From contig NZ_JALIQP010000002.1 in the NCBI RefSeq assembly GCF_023566055.1, positions 868,001 through 932,000 on the forward strand: DNA of 64,000 nucleotides, written 5' to 3'. The translations under genes were made by a program, and so were the position numbers. Positions 17,625-25,928 of this stretch are shown here, piece after piece (the first letter of the stretch is position 1; every line of letters starts with the position of its first letter). Below the pieces are notes generated by a model. That model was not told where the DNA came from and ran no database searches. It saw only the letters and a program-made list of their open reading frames with translations. Source of the DNA: Halosolutus amylolyticus (GTDB lineage: Archaea > Halobacteriota > Halobacteria > Halobacteriales > Natrialbaceae).

Positions 17625-18923
17625 TCACAGCGTTCGGTCAGCCTCGCTCTCCTCGACGACTTCGATCCCGCGGTTGTTGACCGCCATCGGGTCGAGGCCG
17701 ACCTCCTGGAGGAAGTTCTTGTACTCGCGTTCACACTGCTCGGCGGCTTTCCCCTTGTCGCTGGCTCGATCACACAGTTCCACGAGGTTCTCGGGGACGT
17801 CGTTCTTGTAGACGATCCAGTGGTTGATCAGGTCCGAGAGGCGGCGGATGGGGCTCGTGAAGTGGCCGTAGATCTCGAAGTTCAGTGCGTGGTGGCCGCC
17901 GAAGGGGTCGTTCATGTAGCGCGCCCGGGGCATCACCTTCATCACGGCCCACTGGATCTTGTCCAGTTGGCGGGCCGGGGCGTCCTCGAGCGTCGCGTTG
18001 ACGGCTTTTCGCGGGTCATCCCACGTGTCGCCGGGGATCGAGACGCCATCCAAGTCCTGGATCTCCCGGAGGGCTTCGGACCACTCGTCGGGGCTGGGCT
18101 GGGGGTGGACCCGGTACATCGCCTCGACGCCCCGGTCCCACATCAGCGTGTGCGTGACGGCCTTGTTGGCTTTCAGCATGCACTCCTCGATGATCGTGTG
18201 CGCCCGATCGCGACTCGGGTTGAGCACGAGCGAACCGTCCTCCTTGCGCTGTTCGTGCATCCGATCGGCGAGTTCGTGGACCAGCACGTTCTCCTCGTGG
18301 AGCGGCGCATCGGGGTCCTCGAGGCGGTTCTCGGCCTGCGAGTAGGTGAGCCGTTCGTCGGACTCGATGACCGACTTGTAGATGTCGATCGTCTCGTAGG
18401 AGAGGGTCTCCTTGTCGAGGTGCATCTCGACGGTGTGGGCCAGGCGATCCTCGTTGGGCACGAGCGAGCAGACCGTCTCGGCCAGCACCGGCGGGAGCAT
18501 GTGGATCGTATACCCCGGCAGGTAGACCGTGTTCCCGCGTTCGACCGCCTCGTCCCACATCGCCGTGTCGGGGTTGACGTAGTGGGTCACGTCGGCGATG
18601 TGGACCCAGAGGACGTACTCGTCCTCGCGTTCCTCGATCGAGAGCGCGTCGTCGAAGTCCTGGGCGTCGATCGGGTCGGTAGTCCAGGTCGTCAGGTCCC
18701 GGAGGTCCTCCCGCTGGTCGATCTCGTCGGCGATCTCGGACTGAACGTCCTCCGTCCGTTCCTCGGCTTCCTCGATGACCTCGGCGGGGAACCCGTCGCG
18801 GATCTCGAACTTCTCGAACAGGTCCTCGCGCTTGTTCTCGAGGTGGCGCGCGAGGTCCTCGGAGATTTCGACAGGGCCCTGGCCTTCGGCCGTCCCGGCT
18901 TCGGCCTGTGCGTCGTCGCTCAT
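17625..18923 (-). CDS. rnr: RNB-domain exoribonuclease (RNase R/II family)
   Basis: This 432-residue 3'-5' exoribonuclease is built almost entirely of the RNB catalytic domain. The metal-binding signature TDPIDAQDFDDA lies at residues 82-93, followed by WVHIADVTHYV. Further on are RSRAHTIIEECMLKAN-like text and FTSPIRRLSDLINH, the RNB motif close to the active-site Arg. Bacterial RNase R carries N-terminal cold-shock domains and a C-terminal S1 domain. Both are absent here, as in the short haloarchaeal form. The first ~75 residues are acidic. The ATG ending at 18923 is chosen over an upstream ATG because the extra residues are non-conserved. It degrades RNA in the cytoplasm; exact targets are unknown. 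Confidence 0.93.
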   Translation of the reverse strand: MSDDAQAEAGTAEGQGPVEISEDLARHLENKREDLFEKFEIRDGFPAEVIEEAEERTEDVQSEIADEIDQREDLRDLTTWTTDPIDAQDFDDALSIEEREDEYVLWVHIADVTHYVNPDTAMWDEAVERGNTVYLPGYTIHMLPPVLAETVCSLVPNEDRLAHTVEMHLDKETLSYETIDIYKSVIESDERLTYSQAENRLEDPDAPLHEENVLVHELADRMHEQRKEDGSLVLNPSRDRAHTIIEECMLKANKAVTHTLMWDRGVEAMYRVHPQPSPDEWSEALREIQDLDGVSIPGDTWDDPRKAVNATLEDAPARQLDKIQWAVMKVMPRARYMNDPFGGHHALNFEIYGHFTSPIRRLSDLINHWIVYKNDVPENLVELCDRASDKGKAAEQCEREYKNFLQEVGLDPMAVNNRGIEVVEESEADRTL

Positions 18924-18998
18924 ACAGAGGGGTATGGCCGTGAGGGTGAAAGTCGTGTCGGGATCGGGATGCAACGACACGTCCGATCGAGACCGTCC

Positions 18999-19292
18999 TC
19001 AGGACTCCTCCTCGAGCGTGCCGTAGCGCTCCTCGACGGTCGCCAGGTAGCCCGCGAGAAACGCCGTCTGGGACTCCTCGCCCGCGTCGAGTTCGACCAG
19101 TAGTTCCTCGAGTTCGTCGCGCGGATGGTGGCAGAGGTCGCCGTGACAGGACTTGCAGAGGTGTTCGAACTCCTTGTTCTCCCGGTCCCAGCGATCGCCG
19201 TACTTGTCGTACTCGCGGGCTTTCGAACGGGTGACCTCGCTGCCGCAGGCGAGACACGTGACCGTCTCAGTCCGGTTCCGGGAGGGCCACAT
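18999..19292 (-). CDS. Small zinc-finger protein
   Basis: This 97-residue protein has CLACG near its N-terminus and CKSCHGDLCHH further on. These form a treble-clef or HNH-like zinc site with four cysteines and nearby histidines. Between them are basic and acidic residues (SKAREYDKYGDRWDRENKEFEHL). The C-terminal helix is acidic. It resembles HNH-type zinc modules without a clear catalytic H-N-H order, so binding of nucleic acid or protein is likelier than cleavage. It lies 75 nt upstream of the RNB exonuclease on the same strand and may be co-transcribed with it. Confidence 0.75.
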   Translation of the reverse strand: MWPSRNRTETVTCLACGSEVTRSKAREYDKYGDRWDRENKEFEHLCKSCHGDLCHHPRDELEELLVELDAGEESQTAFLAGYLATVEERYGTLEEES

Positions 19293-19383
19293 GGATCGAC
19301 CGACACCACGCTATTACTTAGCAATTACCACACGTTTCGGCCGCGATGAGTCTCGTCGTTCGCGATCGGTTTCGGAAACGGGC

Positions 19384-19392
19384 GTTTTATAC
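19384..19392 (+). promoter_or_regulatory. TATA-like promoter of the PUA gene
   Basis: GTTTTATAC lies 24-32 nt before the ATG at 19416, the expected position for a leaderless transcript beginning at the start codon. Confidence 0.6.
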
Positions 19393-19415
19393 CGAGAACG
19401 GCCGTGGTCCCGGGT

Positions 19416-19895
19416 ATGCAGGTCAAATCGCGACACCACCTCCGCAGCGACGCCGTCTCCGATCTCGAGGAGACCCTGGACGAACAACTCGGCGTCGCGC
19501 CCGAGGGTGACGCCTACGAGCGCGTCGAGTTCGAAGAGACCGACTGGGAGGTGATCCTCATCGACGGCGACCCGCAGGTCGCGTACTTCGACGAGGAACC
19601 GTTCCTGACGGTCCGCGGGGCGAACGCCTACGATCCCGATCGGCGTCTCGTGACCGTCGACGCCGGTGCGATCTCCTTCGTCAGCGACGGGGCCGACGTG
19701 ATGCGACCCGGCATCGTCGAGGCGAGCGACGACATCTCGCCGGACGATCTGGTCGTGATCGCCGAGGAATCCCACGGGAAGGTGCTGGCCGTCGGCCGCG
19801 CCCGCGTCGAGGGGTCGGACATGGTCGGCGACGAGGGGAAGGTCGTCGACTCGCTGCATCACGTCGGCGACGAACTGTACGAATTCGCGGGCTGA
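19416..19895 (+). CDS. PUA-domain RNA-binding protein
   Basis: This 159-residue protein belongs to the archaeal PUA-domain family related to MCTS1/Tma20 and arcTGT C-terminal domains. The N-terminal part (QVKSRHHLRSDAVSDLEETL) is the family's pre-PUA region. The C-terminal PUA fold contains VTVDAGAISFVSDGADVMRPGI, with further strands VVIAEESHGKVLAVGRA. Such proteins bind structured RNA and in eukaryotes assist ribosome recycling and re-initiation. The archaeal role is uncertain. Start at 19416 is set by the family N-terminus and the TATA spacing. The gene is divergent from the zinc-finger/RNB pair. Confidence 0.85.
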   Translation: MQVKSRHHLRSDAVSDLEETLDEQLGVAPEGDAYERVEFEETDWEVILIDGDPQVAYFDEEPFLTVRGANAYDPDRRLVTVDAGAISFVSDGADVMRPGIVEASDDISPDDLVVIAEESHGKVLAVGRARVEGSDMVGDEGKVVDSLHHVGDELYEFAG

Positions 19896-19997
19896 GGTGG
19901 TGCGCCGCTGGCCACACTCCACCTCGCCTCGCGATTACTCTGTCCCCCTACCACTGAGTCCAAGATTCCCCGGCGCAAACGTTCATGAGTTCTGAAT

Positions 19998-20035
19998 CGT
20001 CACTAGGTATTTGATGAGAGACAGACTTAGTGACG
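19998..20035. promoter_or_regulatory. Inverted repeat straddling a start codon
   Basis: CGTCACTA (19998-20005) is repeated in exact inverted form as TAGTGACG (20028-20035). The 22-nt spacer includes the start codon of the membrane-protein gene. It could be an operator or an mRNA hairpin that hides the start. Confidence 0.5.
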
Positions 20036-20706
20036 AGCGATACCAGGTACTCGTCAGTCTCGTCGTCTTCGCTCTGCCTGGAATCGTTTCCGCCGGAACG
20101 GGTATCAGCCACGTTCCGACAGCCATCACCCGATCGTTACCGCTGTTCGTCGTCCTTGGCCCGGTGCTCTACTGGGGTCTCACCACACAGGCGGGGACGG
20201 CAGCCAGAACAGGACTGCGAACCGACGAACGCGAACCGGCTGCCGAAACGGACACAGAGGAGGACGATCCGACCGATCGTGCCCGTGCCGACCTGATCGC
20301 CGTGAATTACGAACAACTGAGCGAACAGGCGAAGTATCGAGATAAACTGCTTATCAATGCGAATTACTTTTCGCTGGCGATCATCGCGGTCCTCGTAAAC
20401 GTGTTTCTCCGTGCCGACGTCGAGTTGCGGCCGTTGATCGCGGTGGTCGGAGCCGTAACCGCGTACGCGTTCTGGCTCGCGGCGGAATCGTACAAGGGGT
20501 CGAGAGACGAGTTGAACGGCGAACTACGAGAGATAGAGGCCGGCGAGTACGAGGAGTTATCGGTCGTTCAGACGTACGATCTCCGCGACCGCTCTCCGAT
20601 CGAGAAACGAAGTCTCTCATCGTACCTGATCGGACTGCAGGCGACCGCCGTCTTCCTGTGGTGGGGTGCGTATCTCTTTGCGATTGTCTATATTGGGTAC
20701 TACTAA
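20014..20706 (+). CDS. Four-TM membrane protein with cytoplasmic helix
   Basis: This 230-residue protein has two N-terminal hydrophobic segments (about 13-30 and 38-57) and an acidic cytoplasmic stretch (TDTEEDDPTDRA). A helical part follows (NYEQLSEQAKYRDKLLINAN), then a TM pair and a final TM at the C-terminus (LQATAVFLWWGAYLFAIVYI). The Q-x-x-Y/F-R-D-K helix directly before TM helices is reminiscent of SLATT-type effector membrane proteins found in nucleotide-signalled defence loci, but I cannot confirm membership. Base composition is lower in GC than neighbouring genes. The IMPase-like gene follows after 30 nt, suggesting an operon. ATG 20014 is preferred over TTG 20011. Confidence 0.65.
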   Translation: MRDRLSDERYQVLVSLVVFALPGIVSAGTGISHVPTAITRSLPLFVVLGPVLYWGLTTQAGTAARTGLRTDEREPAAETDTEEDDPTDRARADLIAVNYEQLSEQAKYRDKLLINANYFSLAIIAVLVNVFLRADVELRPLIAVVGAVTAYAFWLAAESYKGSRDELNGELREIEAGEYEELSVVQTYDLRDRSPIEKRSLSSYLIGLQATAVFLWWGAYLFAIVYIGYY

Positions 20707-20736
20707 AGCATCGCTCCACCAATCACGAGACGGTTG

Positions 20737-21501
20737 ATGGAGACATCGAATCGATATCTCGATATCGCGATCGAGGCAGCGCGACAAGCTGGGCGATACC
20801 AGCGTGAGCAGTTCGGTATCACTCTCGAGTACGACTACAAATCGTCGGGCGATCCGATATCGCGGATCGATCACGAATCGGAGCGGCTGATACTCGATCG
20901 ACTCACGGCGGCGTTTCCCGATCACGCGATCCTATCGGAGGAGCGAGGGACCATCGGCTCCGGTGAGAATCGTTGGATCGTCGATCCGCTGGACGGAACG
21001 TCGAATTACGTCCGTGGCATTCCGGATTTCGCGGTATCAATCGCCCTCGAAGTCGACGACCGTCTCCACACAGGCGTCATCTACCGACCGATGAGCGACG
21101 ATCTGTACGCGGCCACACTCGAATCGGACGGCGTCGTCTCCGAGGAGAGTACCGCTATTGGGGTGTCCGAGACGAACGCGCTTGAGAACGCTCTCGTGTC
21201 TGTTCCGTACTCCTCGGCGTGTACCGATCGAGCAGCCGTCTGGGAGACACATCGCGCCCTCGGTTCCAACGTCGAGGGTTTGCGGTCGAGTGGCTCGGGA
21301 GCGCTCGATCTCGCGTATCTGGCCGCAGGCAGAACTGACGCCGCGTGCGGATTCGAGCAAAGCGAGTGGGATCGGGCGGCGGGCCTCCTTCTCGTCGAAG
21401 CTGCGGGCGGCGAGATAGCGAGAGTCGACGGCGACTTCGTCGCCTCGAACCGACGGCTGCACGGTGACGTTCTCGATCGTACGTACGGGATCTCACCGTA
21501 G
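20737..21501 (+). CDS. Inositol monophosphatase-family phosphatase
   Basis: This 254-residue enzyme has all metal-site motifs of the FIG/IMPase/CysQ superfamily: SEE at 67-69, WIVDPLDGTSNYVRG (DPLDGT at 83-88) and WDRAAGLLLVEAAGG near the C-terminus. Members are Mg2+-dependent and Li+-sensitive phosphatases. They hydrolyse inositol phosphates, fructose-1,6-bisphosphate, or 3'-phosphoadenosine 5'-phosphate (PAP); which one applies is not determinable. It follows the membrane protein by 30 nt and faces the Nudix gene tail-to-tail (44-nt gap). In this context a role in nucleotide-phosphate turnover is a reasonable inference. ATG 20737 is chosen over the adjacent TTG. Confidence 0.85.
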   Translation: METSNRYLDIAIEAARQAGRYQREQFGITLEYDYKSSGDPISRIDHESERLILDRLTAAFPDHAILSEERGTIGSGENRWIVDPLDGTSNYVRGIPDFAVSIALEVDDRLHTGVIYRPMSDDLYAATLESDGVVSEESTAIGVSETNALENALVSVPYSSACTDRAAVWETHRALGSNVEGLRSSGSGALDLAYLAAGRTDAACGFEQSEWDRAAGLLLVEAAGGEIARVDGDFVASNRRLHGDVLDRTYGISP

Positions 21502-21545
21502 AAGACGGGCTCGGAACGTTCCTGTGAACGGTACCGAGCCGGGAG

Positions 21546-22463
21546 TCACGGGGCCGTGATTTCGATCGGGACGGTCCGGGAGACGCGATCGAACCATTGC
21601 CTGTCGAAGCGATGTCCACTTGCGAGGTGCAACATCAGACACGCCTTCGGCGAGAGAGTACACGGTCGATCGGTTCCAAGCAGGTGCGCGGGGACGTTCG
21701 GGAGTTCCGAAAGGAGTCGCTCGAGGAACTCGGCGTCGAGCGGAACGGACAGGAATCGATCGAATTCCCAGGCATCGGCTGCGGTCTCGCTGATCGTGTC
21801 GAGTTCCGTCCGAGAGCGTCCGACCTCGACGACCGAGAACAGCGCCGGATTGAGGTGATAGCCGTCGACGATATCCTCGAAGATTCCCAGACATCGAATC
21901 GCGTCGATTCCGTCGCTGAAACCGAGTTCCTCTTCGATCTCCCGTAAGACGAGTTCCCGTGTGGGAACAATCGTCCCGTCTGACGTGGTGTCTTTGGACG
22001 GATCGAGGTATCCGCTTCCTGGAAACGAGAGGGTACCGGGGCCGGAAACCGATGCACTCCGAACGCCCATGAGCAGTTCTTCACCGGCGATGACGGCCGT
22101 AACCGACGAGAGGACTCGAAGTCGGTTCAATAGGAGGGCTCGCTGCTCGTCGGACAATCCGTATTCCGCGGCCGTGAAATCCCCCGCGAGCAGGGCGCGT
22201 TTCGCGAGAAAGTACCTGAACGACGTTCGTTCCGTACGGATCCGGTTTCGGTCCGGAACCGCGTCGGTCACGGATAGCATCGGCCCGTCGAACAGTCGAT
22301 CGTTTCGTTCGCGCTGGTCCGTCCAGATTGCGTCTACTGCCTCCGTCACAGAATCCGGAAAGTCAGGACGAGAATCACGATAGTCGATATCGATTGCGTT
22401 GGGTCCGAGACCAACCAGAGAGCACGTCGATAGGCGGCTGAATCGCAACGGTCGATCACGCAT
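21546..22463 (-). CDS. Nudix-domain protein with N-terminal extension
   Basis: This 305-residue protein has REIEEELGF at 174-182, the core of the Nudix box (REUxEExGU). The Glu usually found further upstream in the 23-residue Nudix signature is not at the canonical spacing, so activity may be altered. Residues 1-120 form an N-terminal region I do not recognise. The conserved GTLSFPGSGYLDP stretch precedes the box. Nudix enzymes cleave nucleoside diphosphates linked to another group. Base composition is lower in GC than flanking DNA. The ATG ending at 22463 is preferred; an open frame extends 55 residues upstream but has odd composition. It converges on the IMPase gene. Confidence 0.7.
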   Translation of the reverse strand: MRDRPLRFSRLSTCSLVGLGPNAIDIDYRDSRPDFPDSVTEAVDAIWTDQRERNDRLFDGPMLSVTDAVPDRNRIRTERTSFRYFLAKRALLAGDFTAAEYGLSDEQRALLLNRLRVLSSVTAVIAGEELLMGVRSASVSGPGTLSFPGSGYLDPSKDTTSDGTIVPTRELVLREIEEELGFSDGIDAIRCLGIFEDIVDGYHLNPALFSVVEVGRSRTELDTISETAADAWEFDRFLSVPLDAEFLERLLSELPNVPAHLLGTDRPCTLSPKACLMLHLASGHRFDRQWFDRVSRTVPIEITAP

Positions 22464-22704
22464 ACGCAGGCTATCGATACCGGTCCGGAAATAGCTACGT
22501 GGACGGCTACGCTCGTAACCACGGCTGGAGATGGATGTCGAGATCGGTCTTACCCCCGTAAACGGATGACCTTTCGCTTCAATACCCACTGTCATCCGTG
22601 AATCACTCTCTCGATCGCAAGATACCACGGACGGACGAAGCCGTTCTACACGGCGGCGACCGGTTCGACGAGCATCGATTCGACTGATGAGTATTCCGGG
22701 TAAC

Positions 22705-23463
22705 TCACTCGTCCGTTTCGTCCAGCGAATCCGCCTCGTACGCCTCCTCGTACCGATCGAGGGTATCCTCGTAGCCGATTACTGCGAGGTCGTACGTCTC
22801 CCGCAGGTCGGCGATCGGCGTCTCCGTCGCGTCCACCCGGAGGTCGTTGTACGGTGGGGTCACGTCGTACTCCTCGGTGGTCTCGACGGCGATCGCAGCG
22901 CTCTGGACGGACAGGCCCTCGCGTTTGTCCCCGCCCTCCAGGTCGCCGGCCGCGAGCGCGTCGATCAGTCGCTTCGCGAGCGGGTCGGGGCCCTCGCCGT
23001 CTCGCGGACTGCCGCTCGTGTCGTCGACCGCCTCGTGGACCGCGGACGCCTCGTAGGCCGCCGCGGTCGCGTCGAGGACGGACTCGCCGGTCAGGAGGTT
23101 CCCGGCGATCGTGAAGTGGTCGCCCTCGTGGTGGCCGAACCAGTCGCCACACTCCGCGCCGGAGAACGCGAACGTTCCGTCGGCGTCGACGCCGTGGAGC
23201 TGTCGCTGAGGTGCGCCCTCGTCCGCGTTGAGGAGGGCCTCCAGCGCGTCTTCGACCGCGAGTCCATCGTCGACGTAGGCGATCCCCCGTCGGCCGAGGT
23301 CGACGTTGACCAGGCTCTGGGTCGCGACGGCGCAGTTCTCGCTGACGAACGGACAGAGGGTCCCGACGCCCGGCAGACGGGTCGTGACGGCGACGCCGAA
23401 CCGCCGGTGTGACTCGCCGTCCGGCGTCTCGTACGATTCGTGGACGCAGATGCTGAATGTCAT
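22705..23463 (-). CDS. DUF1028 protein (Ntn-hydrolase-like)
   Basis: This 252-residue protein belongs to the DUF1028 family. The N-terminal region has FGVAVTTRLPGVGTLCPFVS, followed by AVATQSLVNVDLGRRG, the family hallmark. A central stretch reads DWFGHHEGDHFTIAGNLLTGESVL. The fold is related to Ntn hydrolases, but no activity has been assigned in haloarchaea as far as I know. The typical GDxTxxxQGN segment appears here as GDHFTIAGN. The C-terminal 80 residues contain repeated Tyr-Glu pairs. It is transcribed away from the Nudix gene's start, about 240 nt from it, and stands apart from other genes on its strand. Confidence 0.85.
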   Translation of the reverse strand: MTFSICVHESYETPDGESHRRFGVAVTTRLPGVGTLCPFVSENCAVATQSLVNVDLGRRGIAYVDDGLAVEDALEALLNADEGAPQRQLHGVDADGTFAFSGAECGDWFGHHEGDHFTIAGNLLTGESVLDATAAAYEASAVHEAVDDTSGSPRDGEGPDPLAKRLIDALAAGDLEGGDKREGLSVQSAAIAVETTEEYDVTPPYNDLRVDATETPIADLRETYDLAVIGYEDTLDRYEEAYEADSLDETDE

Positions 23464-23578
23464 GCACGACTACAGGCAACGAACCGGCAAAAAAGTCAGT
23501 ATCGCGGCCAGCCGTGACCCGGCCGATCGGGGCCGTGGGACACACGTTTCCGGATATCGATGCGATCGCGACCGACGC

Positions 23579-25375
23579 TCACGACGAGTCCAGCAGCTCT
23601 CGCGTGCGGATTCCGGCGTGGCCACCGGCACCTATCAGGATGCCGACGACGTACAGCATCGTGAGTACGACGCCGAGGAACGCGCTTTCGGCGGGCGAGT
23701 CGGTCTCGTCCTGTCGGTCCGACAGCGAGGCACACCGGTCCACGATCGATCGGGTGGTCCGGGCCGTCAGACTCTCGGGGTTCCGTTCCAGCGTCTCGGC
23801 GATCGGGGGGCTGATCCGGTAGTAGAGTCCGACCAGACCGCGACCCACCGGCGTCGCCGACATGGACTCGTCGCGGAACCGTCGCAGCGAGTTCAGCGTG
23901 TGTCCTTCACCCGCAGTTGCCGTGGTGATGAAACAGCCACCGTCCCCGCTGTCGGTCGTGAACGACTGCGTGGCTCCGGTGTCGGAACTGCCGTCGCTCC
24001 CGCTGGCGACCGCGCGGAACTCGTACTCCGTCCCGGAGGACAGTCCGGAAATGTCGTCGCTGAACGAACCCGTCGACGTGAGTGTCTGGGTGCTCGTCGT
24101 GTTCGGAAGGCCGCTTCCGGCCTCGCCCCACTCGAAGTAGACGTCCGCGCTGCTGGCACCGCCGAGATCGTTCAGCGTCCCGTTCAGCGTCGCGGCCGTC
24201 TCGCCGACCCCGGTCGCCGAATCGGTGTAGACGGTGAGGACTGGGTCGCTGCCGCCGCCGGTCACCGCCGCCTCGGCGTCGAGCAGGCCAGCGCCCTGTT
24301 CGTTGCTCGCGAGGCCGAGGTCCTCGGCCGTGTCTTTCATCGTCTGGCGCGCTTCCGAGTTGGTGTAGCCGTTGGCCATCAACTGGCCCGCGGCGCCGGA
24401 GACGTGCGGACACGCCATCGACGTTCCCGAGAGGGTGTTGTAGCCGCCGTCGTTGTACGTCGAGTAGATGTCGCTGCCCGGGGCGGCGATCTCGATCTCC
24501 GGCCCCGTCGAGGAGAAACTCGACAGGCCGTCGCTGCTGTTGGTCGAGGAGACGGCCATGACCTCCGAGTACGCGGCGGGATAGCCGACACAGTCGGAAC
24601 ACGGACCGCTGTTGCCGGCCGCGGCCACGAGCAACACGCCGTTGCTCTGTGCGTACTGGACGGCGTCCCGAAGGGCGGAACTGCCGGAACTGCCGCCGAG
24701 CGACAGCGACGCGACGTCGTAGCCCTGGTCGGCGACCCACTCGATGCCGGCCGCGATGTCCGAGTAGGTCCCGCTTCCCTGACTGTCGAGTACCTTCACC
24801 GCGTGTAGCGTCGCCTCCGTCGAAACGCCGACGACGCCCTCGCTGTTGTCGACGGCGTCGGCGATGCCCGCACAGTGGGTACCGTGACCGTTGTCGTCGT
24901 CCCACGACCCCGTCCCGGTGAAGTCCTCGCCGGTCCCCAGGTTCGCCTGCAGGTCGGGATGGTCGGCGTCGATCCCGGTGTCGATGATGGCGATATCGGC
25001 GCCGTTGCCGGTCTCGCCGTTCGCGTGGAGAACGTCCGCGTCGACGCGATCGATGCCCCACGGAAGCGTCTGTGCCAGCGCCTGCATCGTGCCCTCGTCC
25101 TCGACGTAGCGGACGTTCGGGTTCTTCTCCAGCCCCTCGATCGCCTCCGCCGGGAACCTGCCGGATACGACCTTCCCGACCCGATCGAAGTCCAGTTCGT
25201 GCGTGACTTCGCTCGCCGCCTTTCGCGCGAGTCCGAAGGGTGCGTCGGCGGTGAGTCCGACGATCTTTCGCCCGGGTGACTCCTGTGCGACTGCTGTACC
25301 TGCCATTCCCGTTGCCGTCACGCCTGCAGCGGTGTTTCGGAGCAGACGGCGGCGAGTGACGTGTTTGTCTGTCAT
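23579..25375 (-). CDS. Tat-exported subtilisin-like protease with FnIII-like and CFI-box C-terminal domains
   Basis: This 598-residue secreted serine protease has a Tat signal (TRRRLLRNTAAGV, about 7-30) and an inhibitor-I9-like propeptide (about 35-100). The peptidase S8 domain has Asp132 (IIDTGID), His164 (NGHGTHCAG), oxyanion Asn255 (AAAGNSGP) and Ser319 (SGTSMACPH). A fibronectin-III-like segment (about 380-475) follows. It ends in a CFI-box C-terminal domain (CFITTATAGEG from Cys481, then SLRRFRDESM) and a TM helix near 570-590. Halolysins usually end in a different C-terminal extension, so membrane tethering through this ending is unusual. The ATG ending at 25375 sets the Tat signal at the N-terminus. 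Maturation is presumably autocatalytic after export. Confidence 0.92.
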   Translation of the reverse strand: MTDKHVTRRRLLRNTAAGVTATGMAGTAVAQESPGRKIVGLTADAPFGLARKAASEVTHELDFDRVGKVVSGRFPAEAIEGLEKNPNVRYVEDEGTMQALAQTLPWGIDRVDADVLHANGETGNGADIAIIDTGIDADHPDLQANLGTGEDFTGTGSWDDDNGHGTHCAGIADAVDNSEGVVGVSTEATLHAVKVLDSQGSGTYSDIAAGIEWVADQGYDVASLSLGGSSGSSALRDAVQYAQSNGVLLVAAAGNSGPCSDCVGYPAAYSEVMAVSSTNSSDGLSSFSSTGPEIEIAAPGSDIYSTYNDGGYNTLSGTSMACPHVSGAAGQLMANGYTNSEARQTMKDTAEDLGLASNEQGAGLLDAEAAVTGGGSDPVLTVYTDSATGVGETAATLNGTLNDLGGASSADVYFEWGEAGSGLPNTTSTQTLTSTGSFSDDISGLSSGTEYEFRAVASGSDGSSDTGATQSFTTDSGDGGCFITTATAGEGHTLNSLRRFRDESMSATPVGRGLVGLYYRISPPIAETLERNPESLTARTTRSIVDRCASLSDRQDETDSPAESAFLGVVLTMLYVVGILIGAGGHAGIRTRELLDSS

Positions 25376-25928
25376 AGATTGTGGGGGTGCACAGCATCCG
25401 TGACGCGTCCCGATCCCGGCACACCGGCCACCATCGGCCGGTAGATGCCCTCCTCGACGACGGACCGCGGCAACCTTCCCCCGCCATCGAGTCGACACGC
25501 CGGTCAGTCCCACGCCGGAACACGGCTATCGGCGAACCGTGTTCACAGATGACGTGCCATGACTGGACGTGCCATGCACCTGTTTTCGATACATATACTA
25601 CAATATATTAAAGTTACTTCAGTTATTGAACATTATCTACTCCGACACACATATATTAAATACATATAAGGTGGTATCGGAAAACTCGTCGGTGAGTTTC
25701 GAATGCTGAGGCCAAAAATGGACGGCGCGCGTCGGTACAGTGCCTTGCATTTCGGCGGTGATGGTATCTGCCTCGGCAGCGACGGACCCTGCCGCGTCGG
25801 TGAGGGTCAGGGTACCCGGGTGGGCCTCGGGGGACCGCCTCGAACGGTCACTGCACGACGTCGTTTCGATTCCCGTGACACTCCGTCTGACGTAAGAACT
25901 ATACTCGCGGCCCCGGTGGATATCGGCA
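25376..25928. other. 553-bp AT-rich intergenic region
   Basis: I see no convincing gene between the protease start and sepF. GACGTGCCATG is repeated directly at 25551-25561 and 25566-25576 in the upstream region of the protease. From 25590 to 25671 the sequence is exceptionally AT-rich, with several TATA-like stretches (TATACTACAATATATTAAA, CATATATTAAATACATATAA). This is consistent with multiple promoters or a structured non-coding transcript. Confidence 0.6.
25899..25904 (+). promoter_or_regulatory. sepF: TATA-like box of sepF
   Basis: CTATAC lies about 25-30 nt before the ATG at 25929, the standard position for a leaderless haloarchaeal transcript. Confidence 0.55.

Noticed and set aside
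20014-22463. Complete mobile element or prophage
   Set aside because: No integrase, transposase, terminal repeats or attachment sites are visible around the low-GC trio.
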